64,000 bases of DNA from assembly GCA_002747395.1 (NCBI GenBank), contig PDPE01000028.1:62001-126000 (forward strand), given 5' to 3'. A program made the translations under genes and the position numbers. The notes below the pieces were generated by a model. The model saw only the letters and a program-made list of their open reading frames with translations. It searched no databases and was not told the DNA's origin. This DNA comes from Pseudomonadota bacterium (GTDB taxonomy: Bacteria > Pseudomonadota > Gammaproteobacteria > Pseudomonadales > Oleiphilaceae). Below are positions 9,093-17,621 of the stretch, piece by piece. The number at the start of each line of letters is the position of its first letter. Positions within the stretch are counted from its first letter, which is position 1.

Positions 9093-10772
9093 ATGAGTTC
9101 ATCCAAACAAAAAAAACAATCACCCAAACCCAGCACACTGCGTATCGGCACACGCTATAGGGAAAAACGTCTGCAAGGCACCTACGATGCCATTGTTATC
9201 GGCTCTGGCATGGGGGGGCTGACAACCGCGGCCTGCCTGTCCAAAGCCGGGAAAAAGGTTCTGGTTCTCGAGCAGCACTATACGGCAGGCGGTTTTACGC
9301 ACAGTTACTCCCGCAACGGCTATGAGTGGGATGTAGGGGTGCATTACATTGGCGATGTCGGGCACAAAAAATCCACAGCAAGAAAACTGTTTGATTTTGT
9401 CTCGGATGATGCGCTTGAATGGGCACCAATGGACGAAAACTATGATCGGTTTTACTACGGTAAGGACGAATACAATTTATACGCAGGCAAGGAAAAATTT
9501 ATTGAAGGTCTGTCAGCGTACTTTCCCGAAGAGAAAAAGGCCATTGAAAAATATGTCGGTATGCTAAGTGAAGTCACCAGTGCAACACCGATCAACTCTC
9601 TCGACAAGCTCCTCCCCGCCATCGCGGCGAAACCTTTCAATATCATAAAAAAACGAATCACTCCCTGGTTTCTCAATCGCACCACGTATGAAGTGCTTCG
9701 AACCCTCACCGATAACGAAAAACTCATCGCTGTGCTGACCGGTCAATGGGGGGATTGCGGCATGCCTCCCAAAGAGTCCAGCTTTATGATCCATGCTCTT
9801 ATCGCCAAGCACTATATTTACGGTGGTTATTACCCGGTAGGGGGCGCTTCCAGGATCGCAGAAACCATCATACCCGTGATTCAGCAGTCCGGTGGCGATG
9901 TATTCACTTACGCCAATGTCAGTGAAATTGTCGTGGAAAAGGGTCGGGCGGTTGGCGTTAAAATGGCGGACGGCACTGAAATACGCTCACCGGTAGTTAT
10001 CAGCAATGCCGGTGTATTCAATACATTCCAGCACCTGATACCCAGGGCTCTGGCAGAAAAAACAGGCTACATCGAAAAGCTGAAACAGGTTCAGCCATCA
10101 ATGGCACACCTGGGCATGTACATCGGACTGGAAGGTACGGCAGAAGAGTTGGGGCTACCCAAAACCAATTTCTGGATCTACCCGGACTATTCACCGGAAA
10201 AAAACATCAAGGCCTTCGCCAATGACATGGAAGCCGATTTCCCTGTTGTCTATATCTCTTTCCCGTCAGCCAAAGACCCGAGCTGGGATAAACGCTACCC
10301 GGGCAAATCCACAATCGAAATTGTTGCCCCCGGGCCCTATGAATTGTTTGAAAAGTGGAAAGATGAAACCTGGGGCAAGCGCGGCGAGGACTACGACCGG
10401 TTGAAAGACTATTTCTCCGACCGGCTGCTGGAATATGTGTATGAAAAACTTCCACAACTCCGGGGCAAAATAGACTATTACGAAACATCTACCCCGCTTT
10501 CCACCGACTTTTTCTGCGCTTACAAAAGAGGCGAAATATATGGCCTGAACCACGATACAAACCGGTTCGAACAGGATTGGTTAAAACCGAAGACCAGGAT
10601 TCCCGGCCTTTATTTGACCGGTCAGGACGTGGTCAGCTGTGGTGTCGTCGGCGCCATGATGGCCGGAGTCGGCACCAGCTTCAGCGTGCTTGGATGGCAA
10701 GGCTACAAGCTGGTTCAGGCGTTGAGGAAAAAGCCCGGAAAAGAGACGTCAGGAAAGACCGCTCACGCCTAG
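9093..10772 (+). CDS. FAD-dependent phytoene desaturase / retinol saturase-like oxidoreductase
   Basis: A 559-residue flavoprotein of the amine-oxidase/CrtI-like group. The dinucleotide-binding motif GSGMGG is at residues 37-42, followed by the acidic end of beta-2 (VLVLEQHYTAGG). The C-terminal FAD segment GLYLTGQDVVSCGVVGAMMAG is also present. It lacks an obvious signal peptide. Overall look is closest to the bacterial relatives of all-trans-retinol 13,14-reductase (RetSat) rather than to a carotenoid-cluster CrtI, and no carotenoid genes are near. A divergent PadR repressor suggests induction by a small hydrophobic compound. Substrate unknown. Confidence 0.82.
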   Translation: MSSSKQKKQSPKPSTLRIGTRYREKRLQGTYDAIVIGSGMGGLTTAACLSKAGKKVLVLEQHYTAGGFTHSYSRNGYEWDVGVHYIGDVGHKKSTARKLFDFVSDDALEWAPMDENYDRFYYGKDEYNLYAGKEKFIEGLSAYFPEEKKAIEKYVGMLSEVTSATPINSLDKLLPAIAAKPFNIIKKRITPWFLNRTTYEVLRTLTDNEKLIAVLTGQWGDCGMPPKESSFMIHALIAKHYIYGGYYPVGGASRIAETIIPVIQQSGGDVFTYANVSEIVVEKGRAVGVKMADGTEIRSPVVISNAGVFNTFQHLIPRALAEKTGYIEKLKQVQPSMAHLGMYIGLEGTAEELGLPKTNFWIYPDYSPEKNIKAFANDMEADFPVVYISFPSAKDPSWDKRYPGKSTIEIVAPGPYELFEKWKDETWGKRGEDYDRLKDYFSDRLLEYVYEKLPQLRGKIDYYETSTPLSTDFFCAYKRGEIYGLNHDTNRFEQDWLKPKTRIPGLYLTGQDVVSCGVVGAMMAGVGTSFSVLGWQGYKLVQALRKKPGKETSGKTAHA

Positions 10773-10795
10773 GGTTTATTGCAGGGTAATTCACA

Positions 10796-10813
10796 GGGGG
10801 AGTTCACTCCCCC
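10796..10813. terminator. Hairpin between convergent genes
   Basis: Perfect 8-bp palindromic stem GGGGGAGT-TC-ACTCCCCC lies between the stop of the flavoenzyme gene (10772) and the end of the convergent lipoprotein gene, whose last codons form one arm. There is no T-run on either side, so it is only a weak candidate for a bidirectional terminator. Confidence 0.35.
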
Positions 10814-11388
10814 TCGGCCAGCTCTTTTTTACACCCCCAATATTGCTCACTGTATTTTTTTGCCTGTCGTTCCACTTTTCTTGCGACTTTTAGCAACCAT
10901 GTTTTTTTCTGGTAGCTTTTTCGACGATACCCCCCTCGCCCTTCATGGTAATTGAGGTATTGATTGTAGGCGTCCCATTTCGACACTTTATTGATACGAC
11001 CGGTTTTATGGATATACCAGCCGATAAAGTCGATCGCATCACTGAAATCTTCCCTGTCCGCAAACCCGTTGCCTGTTTCACCGATATATTCATCCCAGGT
11101 AGACTCTTTGGCCTGAGGATAACCATAGGCATCACTTGCCCGGCCAATGGGAATGATCCATAAAAAATATTGCATGGGCGGGGCGGCATCATGCCTGAAG
11201 GAAGATTCCTGCTTCATAATTGCCATCGGTATATGAACCGGCACCCCCCATTTCTCTCGCGTGGCTATGGCAGCGTCGTACCAATTCCTGTTTTCCCTGA
11301 ATATCTCACAGATATTTCCAGGATTCCGGGGGGGGGAACTGGCGCACGCTGCAATGAGCAGGCACAACAAAATAACAAAAAGCTTCAT
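10804..11388 (-). CDS. Lipoprotein with lysozyme-like (transglycosylase SLT) domain
   Basis: 194 residues from the ATG at 11388. The N-terminus MKLFVILLCLLIAACASS is a lipoprotein signal with the lipobox ending at Cys15, so the mature protein should be lipid-anchored. The domain has the segment IPMAIMKQESSF, where the Glu corresponds to the catalytic Glu of SLT-family lytic transglycosylases. AYGYPQAKESTWDEY and YLNYHEGRGGY follow, both typical of this 'putative lipoprotein, transglycosylase' group. It probably trims peptidoglycan in the periplasm. The open frame begins at 11412, but the lipoprotein signal decides for 11388. Confidence 0.8.
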   Translation of the reverse strand: MKLFVILLCLLIAACASSPPRNPGNICEIFRENRNWYDAAIATREKWGVPVHIPMAIMKQESSFRHDAAPPMQYFLWIIPIGRASDAYGYPQAKESTWDEYIGETGNGFADREDFSDAIDFIGWYIHKTGRINKVSKWDAYNQYLNYHEGRGGYRRKSYQKKTWLLKVARKVERQAKKYSEQYWGCKKELAEGE

Positions 11389-11504
11389 TAAAAGTATCCA
11401 GACATTGGCCACTATCCAGAGAAGGAGAGAAACCGGGAAACATGGTTTTACGCCAGACGCCTCACTATAATGCCTGCTGGCTGCACTATCTGCAACCTTG
11501 GTAC

Positions 11505-11546
11505 CTGGTACTGGATACTTGGTACTGGATACTTGGTACTGGATAC
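11505..11546. repeat. 14-bp tandem repeat, three copies
   Basis: Three head-to-tail copies of TTGGTACTGGATAC (the first copy begins with C). They lie in the leader upstream of the PanE-like gene that starts at 11628. Confidence 0.9.
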
Positions 11547-11627
11547 TTGATAGTGGTCAGGCTCTGCCACCACGAGATAACACGAACACAAATTGAAATG
11601 CGCACAATATCAAACAGGATGCCGGTT

Positions 11628-12665
11628 ATGAAAATTGCGATATTTGGAGCGGGCAGCATTGGCTGCTATTTGGGCGGGTGTCTGGTTGCAAACGGGGCAA
11701 ATGTCGCCTTCATCGGGCGGCCCCGCATACAACAAGAGCTAACACAATATGGGCTGAGTGTTTCTGACTGGCAAGGCAGAAAAGAAACCTGTGCCTGTGA
11801 CCGGTTTACCTTTTCAGACAGGCCGGAAGCCTGCCGGGATGCTGACTTTATTCTGGTGACAGTAAAAAGCCCGGATACAACCGATGCCGCCATTCAGCTT
11901 GGCCCTCACATAAAACAGGGCGCAGTGGTCGCAAGTTTTCAGAATGGTATTCGCAATGCCGACCTGCTACGCAAACACATCAAAGACAACCCCGTACTGA
12001 CCGGCATGGTGTCTTTTAACGTATCACATACCGGGAATGGCCGATTTCACTGTGGAACCGAAGGGTATCTTGCCCTGGAATCACGACAGGATATAGAAAA
12101 ACCACTGGTCAGGCTGCTCGATTCCTCAGGTCTTCCCTGCCAGGCTTGCCCGGAGATGAAAAGCGTTCAATGGGGAAAGCTCATTATGAACCTCAACAAT
12201 CCCGTTAACGCCCTGGCTGGTATTCCGCTGATTGAAGAGCTGGAGCAGAGGAAGTACAGAAAAGTGCTCGCAGCCAGTATAAGAGAGGCGCTGGAAGTGC
12301 TGAAACAGGCTGGCATAAAACCTGCGCGCATAGGAAAGGTGCCCCCCTCACTAATGCCAGCGATTCTTGAGTTACCATCCTGGCTGTTCAAACTGGTGGC
12401 ACGAGCCATGCTGAAAATTGATCCTCAGGCAACATCTTCAATGCAGGAAGACCTGGTGTCGGGAAGAAAAACAGAGGTGGACTACCTGAACGGGGAAATT
12501 ATCACACTGGGAGAAAAATCGGGGCTGCAATGCCCGGTTAACCGGAAAATTGTCGCGTTGGTCAAAGAGTCGGAATCAGGAAGGTCGGGCTCTCCAAAAC
12601 TCTCGGCCCGACGTCTGCTTGATGCCGTTGTTTTACAGGATTGTTTTATTAAGACTGTTTTATGA
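11628..12665 (+). CDS. 2-dehydropantoate 2-reductase (PanE-like), second paralogue
   Basis: 345 residues from the ATG at 11628, which is followed at once by the Rossmann motif KIAIFGAGSIGC. The upstream 62 codons of open frame include the tandem repeat and are not family-like. The catalytic and substrate-binding regions are present: VKSPDT, QNGIRNAD, KLIMNLNNPVNAL and the C-terminal GRKTEVDYLNGEI. NADPH-dependent reduction of ketopantoate (CoA synthesis) is the family role. The C-terminus (residues after about 335) is encoded by a degenerate tandem repeat and is therefore probably not conserved. Confidence 0.85.
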   Translation: MKIAIFGAGSIGCYLGGCLVANGANVAFIGRPRIQQELTQYGLSVSDWQGRKETCACDRFTFSDRPEACRDADFILVTVKSPDTTDAAIQLGPHIKQGAVVASFQNGIRNADLLRKHIKDNPVLTGMVSFNVSHTGNGRFHCGTEGYLALESRQDIEKPLVRLLDSSGLPCQACPEMKSVQWGKLIMNLNNPVNALAGIPLIEELEQRKYRKVLAASIREALEVLKQAGIKPARIGKVPPSLMPAILELPSWLFKLVARAMLKIDPQATSSMQEDLVSGRKTEVDYLNGEIITLGEKSGLQCPVNRKIVALVKESESGRSGSPKLSARRLLDAVVLQDCFIKTVL

Positions 12666-12707
12666 GATTGCTTTATGAGATTGCTTTATAAGACTGTCTT
12701 GTGAGAC
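12643..12707. repeat. 13-bp degenerate tandem repeat across the end of the PanE-like gene
   Basis: About five imperfect copies of a 13-bp unit. Two copies in the middle (12659-12671 and 12672-12684) are identical: TTTATGAGATTGC. The gene's last codons and its stop codon lie inside the array. Confidence 0.8.
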
Positions 12708-12711
12708 AGCA

Positions 12712-13266
12712 TCAATGCCTGGCCACGCTTGCATCAGAGGAAATAGTGACAGTATCTGCCGGTTCCCAGGGGGATCGAATATTCCATCCGACACGGTTGG
12801 CAAGATCAAGCAGGCAGGAGGCCAGTTTATGCAGTTCGTTACGGGAGATTTTCATACCGGACACCGGTCGGTTCTGCACATCAATAAACACCAGGGTGAT
12901 CAAGTCAGTCTGATGGCTTAATTGCAGTCCGCTCAACAGGTAGGACTTGTCAATTTTCCTGGCCTGGTTTTCTGGCGGTGGCCCCTTCTGCGTCTTCACC
13001 TGTTTCCTGGCAGAATTGTGCTCAAACGAAGCCACTTTTGTTTTCTGCTCCGTCGTCAACGGAATTTTGTTTTCTTCTATCAGCGGGCAGCTCGCATCCA
13101 TCCAGCTGGCCATTCGAGGCAACAGCTCCTGAAGGTAACGACGGGTTATCCAGGCATGATGGAATACTTCCGATTTTGCATCACCGAGCGCAAGGCAAAT
13201 CCGGTCTGCAATCCGATCATAATTAAACGTAATACTTTTCGCGTTAAATACCTGTACCCTGGACAT
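12712..13266 (-). CDS. Hypothetical protein
   Basis: 184 residues, ATG start, no signal peptide or membrane segment. The N-terminus looks like a small ordered domain (MSRVQVFNAKSITFNYDRI). A middle linker rich in Lys, Gln and Pro follows (about residues 65-110). The C-terminal part has alternating hydrophobics (DLITLVFIDVQNRPVSGMKISRN in sense, shown here in part as LVFIDVQNRPVSGM) and helices. I do not recognise a family. It is convergent with the PanE-like gene and stands apart from argA. Upstream, CTCAC-N8-GTGAG at about 13279-13296 is an inverted repeat that could be an operator. Confidence 0.55.
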   Translation of the reverse strand: MSRVQVFNAKSITFNYDRIADRICLALGDAKSEVFHHAWITRRYLQELLPRMASWMDASCPLIEENKIPLTTEQKTKVASFEHNSARKQVKTQKGPPPENQARKIDKSYLLSGLQLSHQTDLITLVFIDVQNRPVSGMKISRNELHKLASCLLDLANRVGWNIRSPWEPADTVTISSDASVARH

Positions 13267-13412
13267 TACCCTACTATTCTCACTCCAAAATGTGAGTGCA
13301 AATTCTACCCGAATTGGCCGAAAACCTGAACACCATCATTCAAGGCTATCCTGTGGACTTTCCGAAAACTCCGTTCAGAATAGCCATTATTCCCGGATTT
13401 GCCCTGCACCAG

Positions 13413-14747
13413 CTATAACTTTTTTATAAAAACCTTGGCATTCCGTTGCGCATTGTAGGAGGCTTTTTTCTGCTCGGGGAGCGCATTCACATCAGATAGC
13501 TGAAACCCTCTTTCCCTGAACCAGTGCTCGGTCTGGGTGGTCAAAACAAATAATCGGGCAAGCCTCTTTTCCCTCGCCTGTTTTTCAATGACCCGCAACA
13601 GACCATCTCCCCTGCCTTCCTTTCGATAGGAAGCAGCCACCGCAAAACAGGCCAGTTCGCCAATGGCATCATCAGGATAACCATAGAGTGCCGCACACCC
13701 TATCACCGAGCCATCTCGCCTGTCCACGGTAAAGTTGGCTATCTCGGTTTCCAGCTTCTCTCTGGATCGCCGAATCAGAATACCTTTTTCTTCCAGTGGT
13801 TGTAACAGGTCTAAAATACCACCGATATCCTCAATGGTAGCCGGGCGAATCTGCTCATATTCATCATCATAAATCATGGTTCCTGAACCGTCTCGCGTAA
13901 ACAGTTCGCCCAACAATGCCCCGTCACTCTCGTAGCTTATTATGTGGCTGCGCCTGACTCCTTTCCTGCCAGCCCTGACGGCCTGGGACAGCAAACCGGG
14001 TATTTCGCCATCAGTATTGCCAATTCGTGACTTGCGGATCATTTCCTCCGCTTCCTGCAAACTTAACTCCCGTACCAGTTCACCATCGGAATCCAGTATC
14101 CCCTGTTGCTCCGAGAAGATAATCAGCTTTTCCGCGTCCATGGCAGATGCAACGGATGCCGCAACATCCTCATAGCCAAGATTAAACGCCTCACCCGTAA
14201 GCGAATACCCGATGGAGGGCAGCAATACAATCGCCCCCTGATCAAGAAGCGAACTGATTCCCTGTCTGTCCACTTTTCTTACCTTGCCGGTATAACAGAG
14301 GTCAATCCCGTCCAATACACCAATGGGCCTGGCAAACACAAAATTGCCACTGACCACGCGAATACCCGCCCCATACATGGGCGAGGTAACGGTTCCGGTA
14401 CTTAACCGGGCTTCCAGCTTCCCCCTCAACCCTCCAACAGCCTGCATAACGCACGGCATTGCAGACTCGGGAGTCACACGCAGATTATGATGAATTCTGG
14501 TTTCGATGCCCGCCGATGCCAAAGCGAAATCAATTTGAGGACGAGCACCAAAAACCAGCACTATCCGTACACCCAGGCTGTTTAACAACACGATATCATG
14601 AATAATATTGACCAGATTGTCATGTTCAAGCGCAGATCCGCTAAAAGCAAGCACCACTGTTTTGCCTCTGTGCGCATTAATATAGGGGGAAGACTGGCGA
14701 AACCAGAACAGCCAGTCCTGCTCCCTGGCAAAAGTAATGTCGGGCAT
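13413..14747 (-). CDS. argA: Amino-acid N-acetyltransferase ArgA
   Basis: N-acetylglutamate synthase, first step of arginine biosynthesis. The 444-residue protein has the classical two-domain layout. An amino-acid-kinase-like domain (residues 1 to about 285; LAFSGSALEHDNLVNIIHD, VLVFGARPQID) binds the feedback inhibitor arginine. A C-terminal GNAT acetyltransferase domain (about 290-444; EKGILIRRSREKLE, ASYRKEGRGDGLL acetyl-CoA loop) follows. It is downstream of argE on the same strand with a 42-base gap, so the two probably share a transcript. Confidence 0.95.
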   Translation of the reverse strand: MPDITFAREQDWLFWFRQSSPYINAHRGKTVVLAFSGSALEHDNLVNIIHDIVLLNSLGVRIVLVFGARPQIDFALASAGIETRIHHNLRVTPESAMPCVMQAVGGLRGKLEARLSTGTVTSPMYGAGIRVVSGNFVFARPIGVLDGIDLCYTGKVRKVDRQGISSLLDQGAIVLLPSIGYSLTGEAFNLGYEDVAASVASAMDAEKLIIFSEQQGILDSDGELVRELSLQEAEEMIRKSRIGNTDGEIPGLLSQAVRAGRKGVRRSHIISYESDGALLGELFTRDGSGTMIYDDEYEQIRPATIEDIGGILDLLQPLEEKGILIRRSREKLETEIANFTVDRRDGSVIGCAALYGYPDDAIGELACFAVAASYRKEGRGDGLLRVIEKQAREKRLARLFVLTTQTEHWFRERGFQLSDVNALPEQKKASYNAQRNAKVFIKKL

Positions 14748-14770
14748 GAAAAGTCTCGGAATTAACTGAA

Positions 14771-14794
14771 TAAAGGATTAACTAAAGGATTAAC
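14771..14794. repeat. 12-bp direct tandem duplication
   Basis: Two perfect copies of TAAAGGATTAAC lie between argA and argE. The second copy contains the argE stop codon. Confidence 0.8.
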
Positions 14795-15944
14795 TGCAAT
14801 AATGTATGATTAACTTCCGGATCAGCTCAACTGACCGGCCAATCTGGTCAAAAGCAAGAAACTCGTCCGGCTGGTGGGCCTGATCAATGGAACCGGGCCC
14901 CAGGACAATTGTTTCCAGGCCGGTATTTTGCAGGAAAGGCGCTTCCGTCGCAAACGCAACACTTTCAGCCGGGCAACCGGTCAGTTTTTCACTCATACGA
15001 ACGAGTTCTGCATCAGCTGGAGTTTCAAAAGGGGCCACCCCCGGAAACAGGGGCTCAACCTGAATGTCTGTTTCAAACCTTTGGGCAACAGGCTTGACAC
15101 GACGGCTGATGTCCTCCCGCAACTGATTGATATCCATCCCGGGTAGCGGACGCAAGTCATATTGCAATTCACAGAACCCGCAAATTCTGTTGGGGTTATC
15201 TCCACCATGAATGTGACCAAGGTTCAGAGTGGGAACCGACACCTCAAACCCGGGGTGATGGTAGTGCTGCTGGAGCCATTGGCGCCAGGCAACAAGCTCG
15301 CCGAGAACTGCGTGCATACAGTCCAGTGCGCTGCGCCCCAAAGCCGGGTTTGATGAATGCCCGGACTGACCACGGATTCTGATCACCTCCATGAGAATGC
15401 CTTTATGCATGCGCACGGGGATGAGAGAGGTCGGTTCGCCAATTACCGCGCACCGGCCCAGTGATTTTCCGGATTCGGCAATCTGTCTTGCGCCGGACAT
15501 GGAGCTTTCCTCATCGGCTGTTGCCAACACCACAACAGGGTGTTTGAACTCAATATCACCCAATGACCGGATTGCTTCTGCAACAACGGCAAAATATCCT
15601 TTCATATCACAGGTGCCAAGCCCGAAAAAGCGATTATCCTTCTCTGTCAGCGTAAACGGATCGTGATTCCAGGCTCCCTGATCATAGGGAACCGTATCCG
15701 AATGGCCGGAAAGTACCAGCCCTCCCGTTCCTTTTCCCCTGGTTGCGAGGAGGTTATATTTGCCCCTGGCCTCATCAACCGTTTGTATTTCACAGGAAAA
15801 ACCCAACTCGGCAAACCAGCCAGCCAACAAGTCGATAACCGGACGATTACTTTGATCCCAGGAAGGACATGAACAACTGATCGAAGGTGTAGCTATCAAC
15901 TCGGACAGCATGCTTTTAAAATCGGGGAGTCGACTAATGGTCAT
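14790..15944 (-). CDS. argE: Acetylornithine deacetylase ArgE
   Basis: M20-family zinc hydrolase that removes the acetyl group from N-acetylornithine. 384 residues. Metal and catalytic residues are visible: His81 and Asp83 in SGHSDTVP, Asp113 in GTCDMKGY, and Glu145/Glu146 in ATADEESS. A C-terminal His near FLQNTGLETIVLGPG follows. The start codon lies one base after the stop of the upstream membrane-protein gene, so translation is probably coupled. Together with argA and argB in this window it gives most of the acetylated arginine pathway. Confidence 0.94.
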   Translation of the reverse strand: MTISRLPDFKSMLSELIATPSISCSCPSWDQSNRPVIDLLAGWFAELGFSCEIQTVDEARGKYNLLATRGKGTGGLVLSGHSDTVPYDQGAWNHDPFTLTEKDNRFFGLGTCDMKGYFAVVAEAIRSLGDIEFKHPVVVLATADEESSMSGARQIAESGKSLGRCAVIGEPTSLIPVRMHKGILMEVIRIRGQSGHSSNPALGRSALDCMHAVLGELVAWRQWLQQHYHHPGFEVSVPTLNLGHIHGGDNPNRICGFCELQYDLRPLPGMDINQLREDISRRVKPVAQRFETDIQVEPLFPGVAPFETPADAELVRMSEKLTGCPAESVAFATEAPFLQNTGLETIVLGPGSIDQAHQPDEFLAFDQIGRSVELIRKLIIHYCS

Positions 15945-15945
15945 A

Positions 15946-17316
15946 TCAGGGGGTTCCTCTGTTCAGAGCATTTTCGGGAGACGTTTTTTTGACTTTGACA
16001 GCTTTCATAATCTCGACCAATCGAATGGACTCGCGATTAACAGGAAAAGAGAACGAACCTCCGTCCATCATAATGGTGACCACTATTTTATTCTCCAGAA
16101 CTTCTGCCAGCACACCCTGATAAACCTTGCCCTGCAAGTCGGTAACACGCACTTTCTTTCCCGAGTGCCGGTTTAACGAACCGATTTGCACAGGCACAAA
16201 TTTCCTTTCAATCACGACCTGGGAGTTGGCGCTCCCCTTGCTGCGCTCTTCCTTCCGGCGACGTTCAAGTTCCGCAGGGTCAATCAATACCCGCTTCCAC
16301 CGGGCTTTATCGATTCGGACAGTCAATGGTCGATATGGGCCAGAGGCCAACGCATAAGCAGGTCGGAGCCCACCAATAACGGTCTCCAGATCGACGATAG
16401 CTCCATCCTTGTCACCGGCAGACAGGAAGGGAGCAAACAAGCCGTTTTCAGGCCTGACCATTAATTCCAGTTTTTCACCCATGGCCATATACTCATTCAA
16501 TGATGCAATAAAACCGGGAGCGATAGAGATACCCGACTGCAACAGATTTTTTTCCCACTCCCGTAACGAGGCGGCTATGTATTCTGACTGACTTAAATGA
16601 TTCAGCCTGCCACAAAGGAAAGCCAACCGGCGGTAATACCCGAGATCCTTCATTTGAACCGAGAGCGCTTTAACCGTTGAATCACTCAGCAATTGCCCAA
16701 GTGAAACGTAACCACCGGGATAGGCCAAACGTGCTTTCACACTGTACTCGCCCATGCCCAATGCTTCAACCAACCCGACGACATCAAGCCTTCCGTCAGC
16801 GGAATGCAATTGATAGGACAGCATGGCATTGTATTCGACCGCGTCAAACCCCATTGCCCTTAACTCACGCCCGCTCAACATCTTCACATCACCACAGGCA
16901 TGGATTCGTGCCGGGCTGATATTGGCAAGGCGCTCGTTATCCGTCTTCAATGCCGCAAGAGAGGAGTCTGACAAAACAAGGCGAGCCTGCTTTACAAGGA
17001 ACGTCAGCGAATCAGGGTATTTGCCTTCAAGCATGGGCAAGGCGGCTTTCAGCAGCTCCTCAAGGCTGCCGAAATCAACCTCTAACGATTCAACCATGAC
17101 ACTGTCTTTCAACTGAAAGGGGGTAACAGCAAAGTCAGACACACCAATTTTGCCGTCAAAGGTGGAGTAAATGCCGCCCCACTCCAACAGGCCATAGGGT
17201 TCGAATGCTTTCCTGGTTTCTTTTAACTGTGTCGTCACCTGAAACCAGAGCAACCCTTTAAACAGCAGAGGGATCAACAAGATACAGACAAACAAAACAC
17301 CAAAAACACGCTTCAT
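15946..17316 (-). CDS. Membrane-anchored protein of unknown function upstream of argE
   Basis: 456 residues. One N-terminal membrane segment (VFGVLFVCILLIPLLFKGLL, about 4-23) is followed by a long, probably periplasmic region. It has repeated beta-type segments (for example GIYSTFDGKIGVSDFAVTP and DSVMVESLEVDFGSLEELL) that recall AsmA-like proteins. A charged linker near 350 (ELERRRKEERSKG) leads to a C-terminal SH3/KOW-like stretch (VRVTDLQGKVYQGVLAEV). I do not recognise a named family. It overlaps nothing but ends one base before argE, and is presumably the first gene of the transcript with argE and argA. Confidence 0.7.
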   Translation of the reverse strand: MKRVFGVLFVCILLIPLLFKGLLWFQVTTQLKETRKAFEPYGLLEWGGIYSTFDGKIGVSDFAVTPFQLKDSVMVESLEVDFGSLEELLKAALPMLEGKYPDSLTFLVKQARLVLSDSSLAALKTDNERLANISPARIHACGDVKMLSGRELRAMGFDAVEYNAMLSYQLHSADGRLDVVGLVEALGMGEYSVKARLAYPGGYVSLGQLLSDSTVKALSVQMKDLGYYRRLAFLCGRLNHLSQSEYIAASLREWEKNLLQSGISIAPGFIASLNEYMAMGEKLELMVRPENGLFAPFLSAGDKDGAIVDLETVIGGLRPAYALASGPYRPLTVRIDKARWKRVLIDPAELERRRKEERSKGSANSQVVIERKFVPVQIGSLNRHSGKKVRVTDLQGKVYQGVLAEVLENKIVVTIMMDGGSFSFPVNRESIRLVEIMKAVKVKKTSPENALNRGTP

Positions 17317-17621
17317 TGTACCCGGTCACCATGGAAACATACAGGTTAAGGTTAAATCAGTGATACCTCGTTCAGTATACACCAGGATGCAAACTATCTT
17401 TCACTATTTTACTGAAACGATCGGTGGGGAGGGTTGCCTGCCATTTGCAGGCGGCCTGTTCGGGCAGGCCAGATTACCGATCTTGTTGACTTTCTTGAAA
17501 ATCTGACAGGCTTGACTACTATATACGTGATGCGTGGGAACCATATACATGGGAACCCGGCAGTTACCTTATCTCACCCTAAACCCGGTATACCCTGTTT
17601 TTTCGCGGAACTACCTGGAAC
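17317..17621. other. Intergenic region with two adjacent hairpins
   Basis: Divergent spacer of 305 bases. At 17436-17452 there is GCCTGC-CATTT-GCAGGC, directly followed at 17453-17470 by GGCCTG-TTCGGG-CAGGCC. These are two perfect 6-bp stems side by side, sharing related sequence. Further downstream, TGGGAACC occurs twice about 15 bases apart (near 17535 and 17550). I cannot assign a promoter with confidence and see no coding region. Confidence 0.5.
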
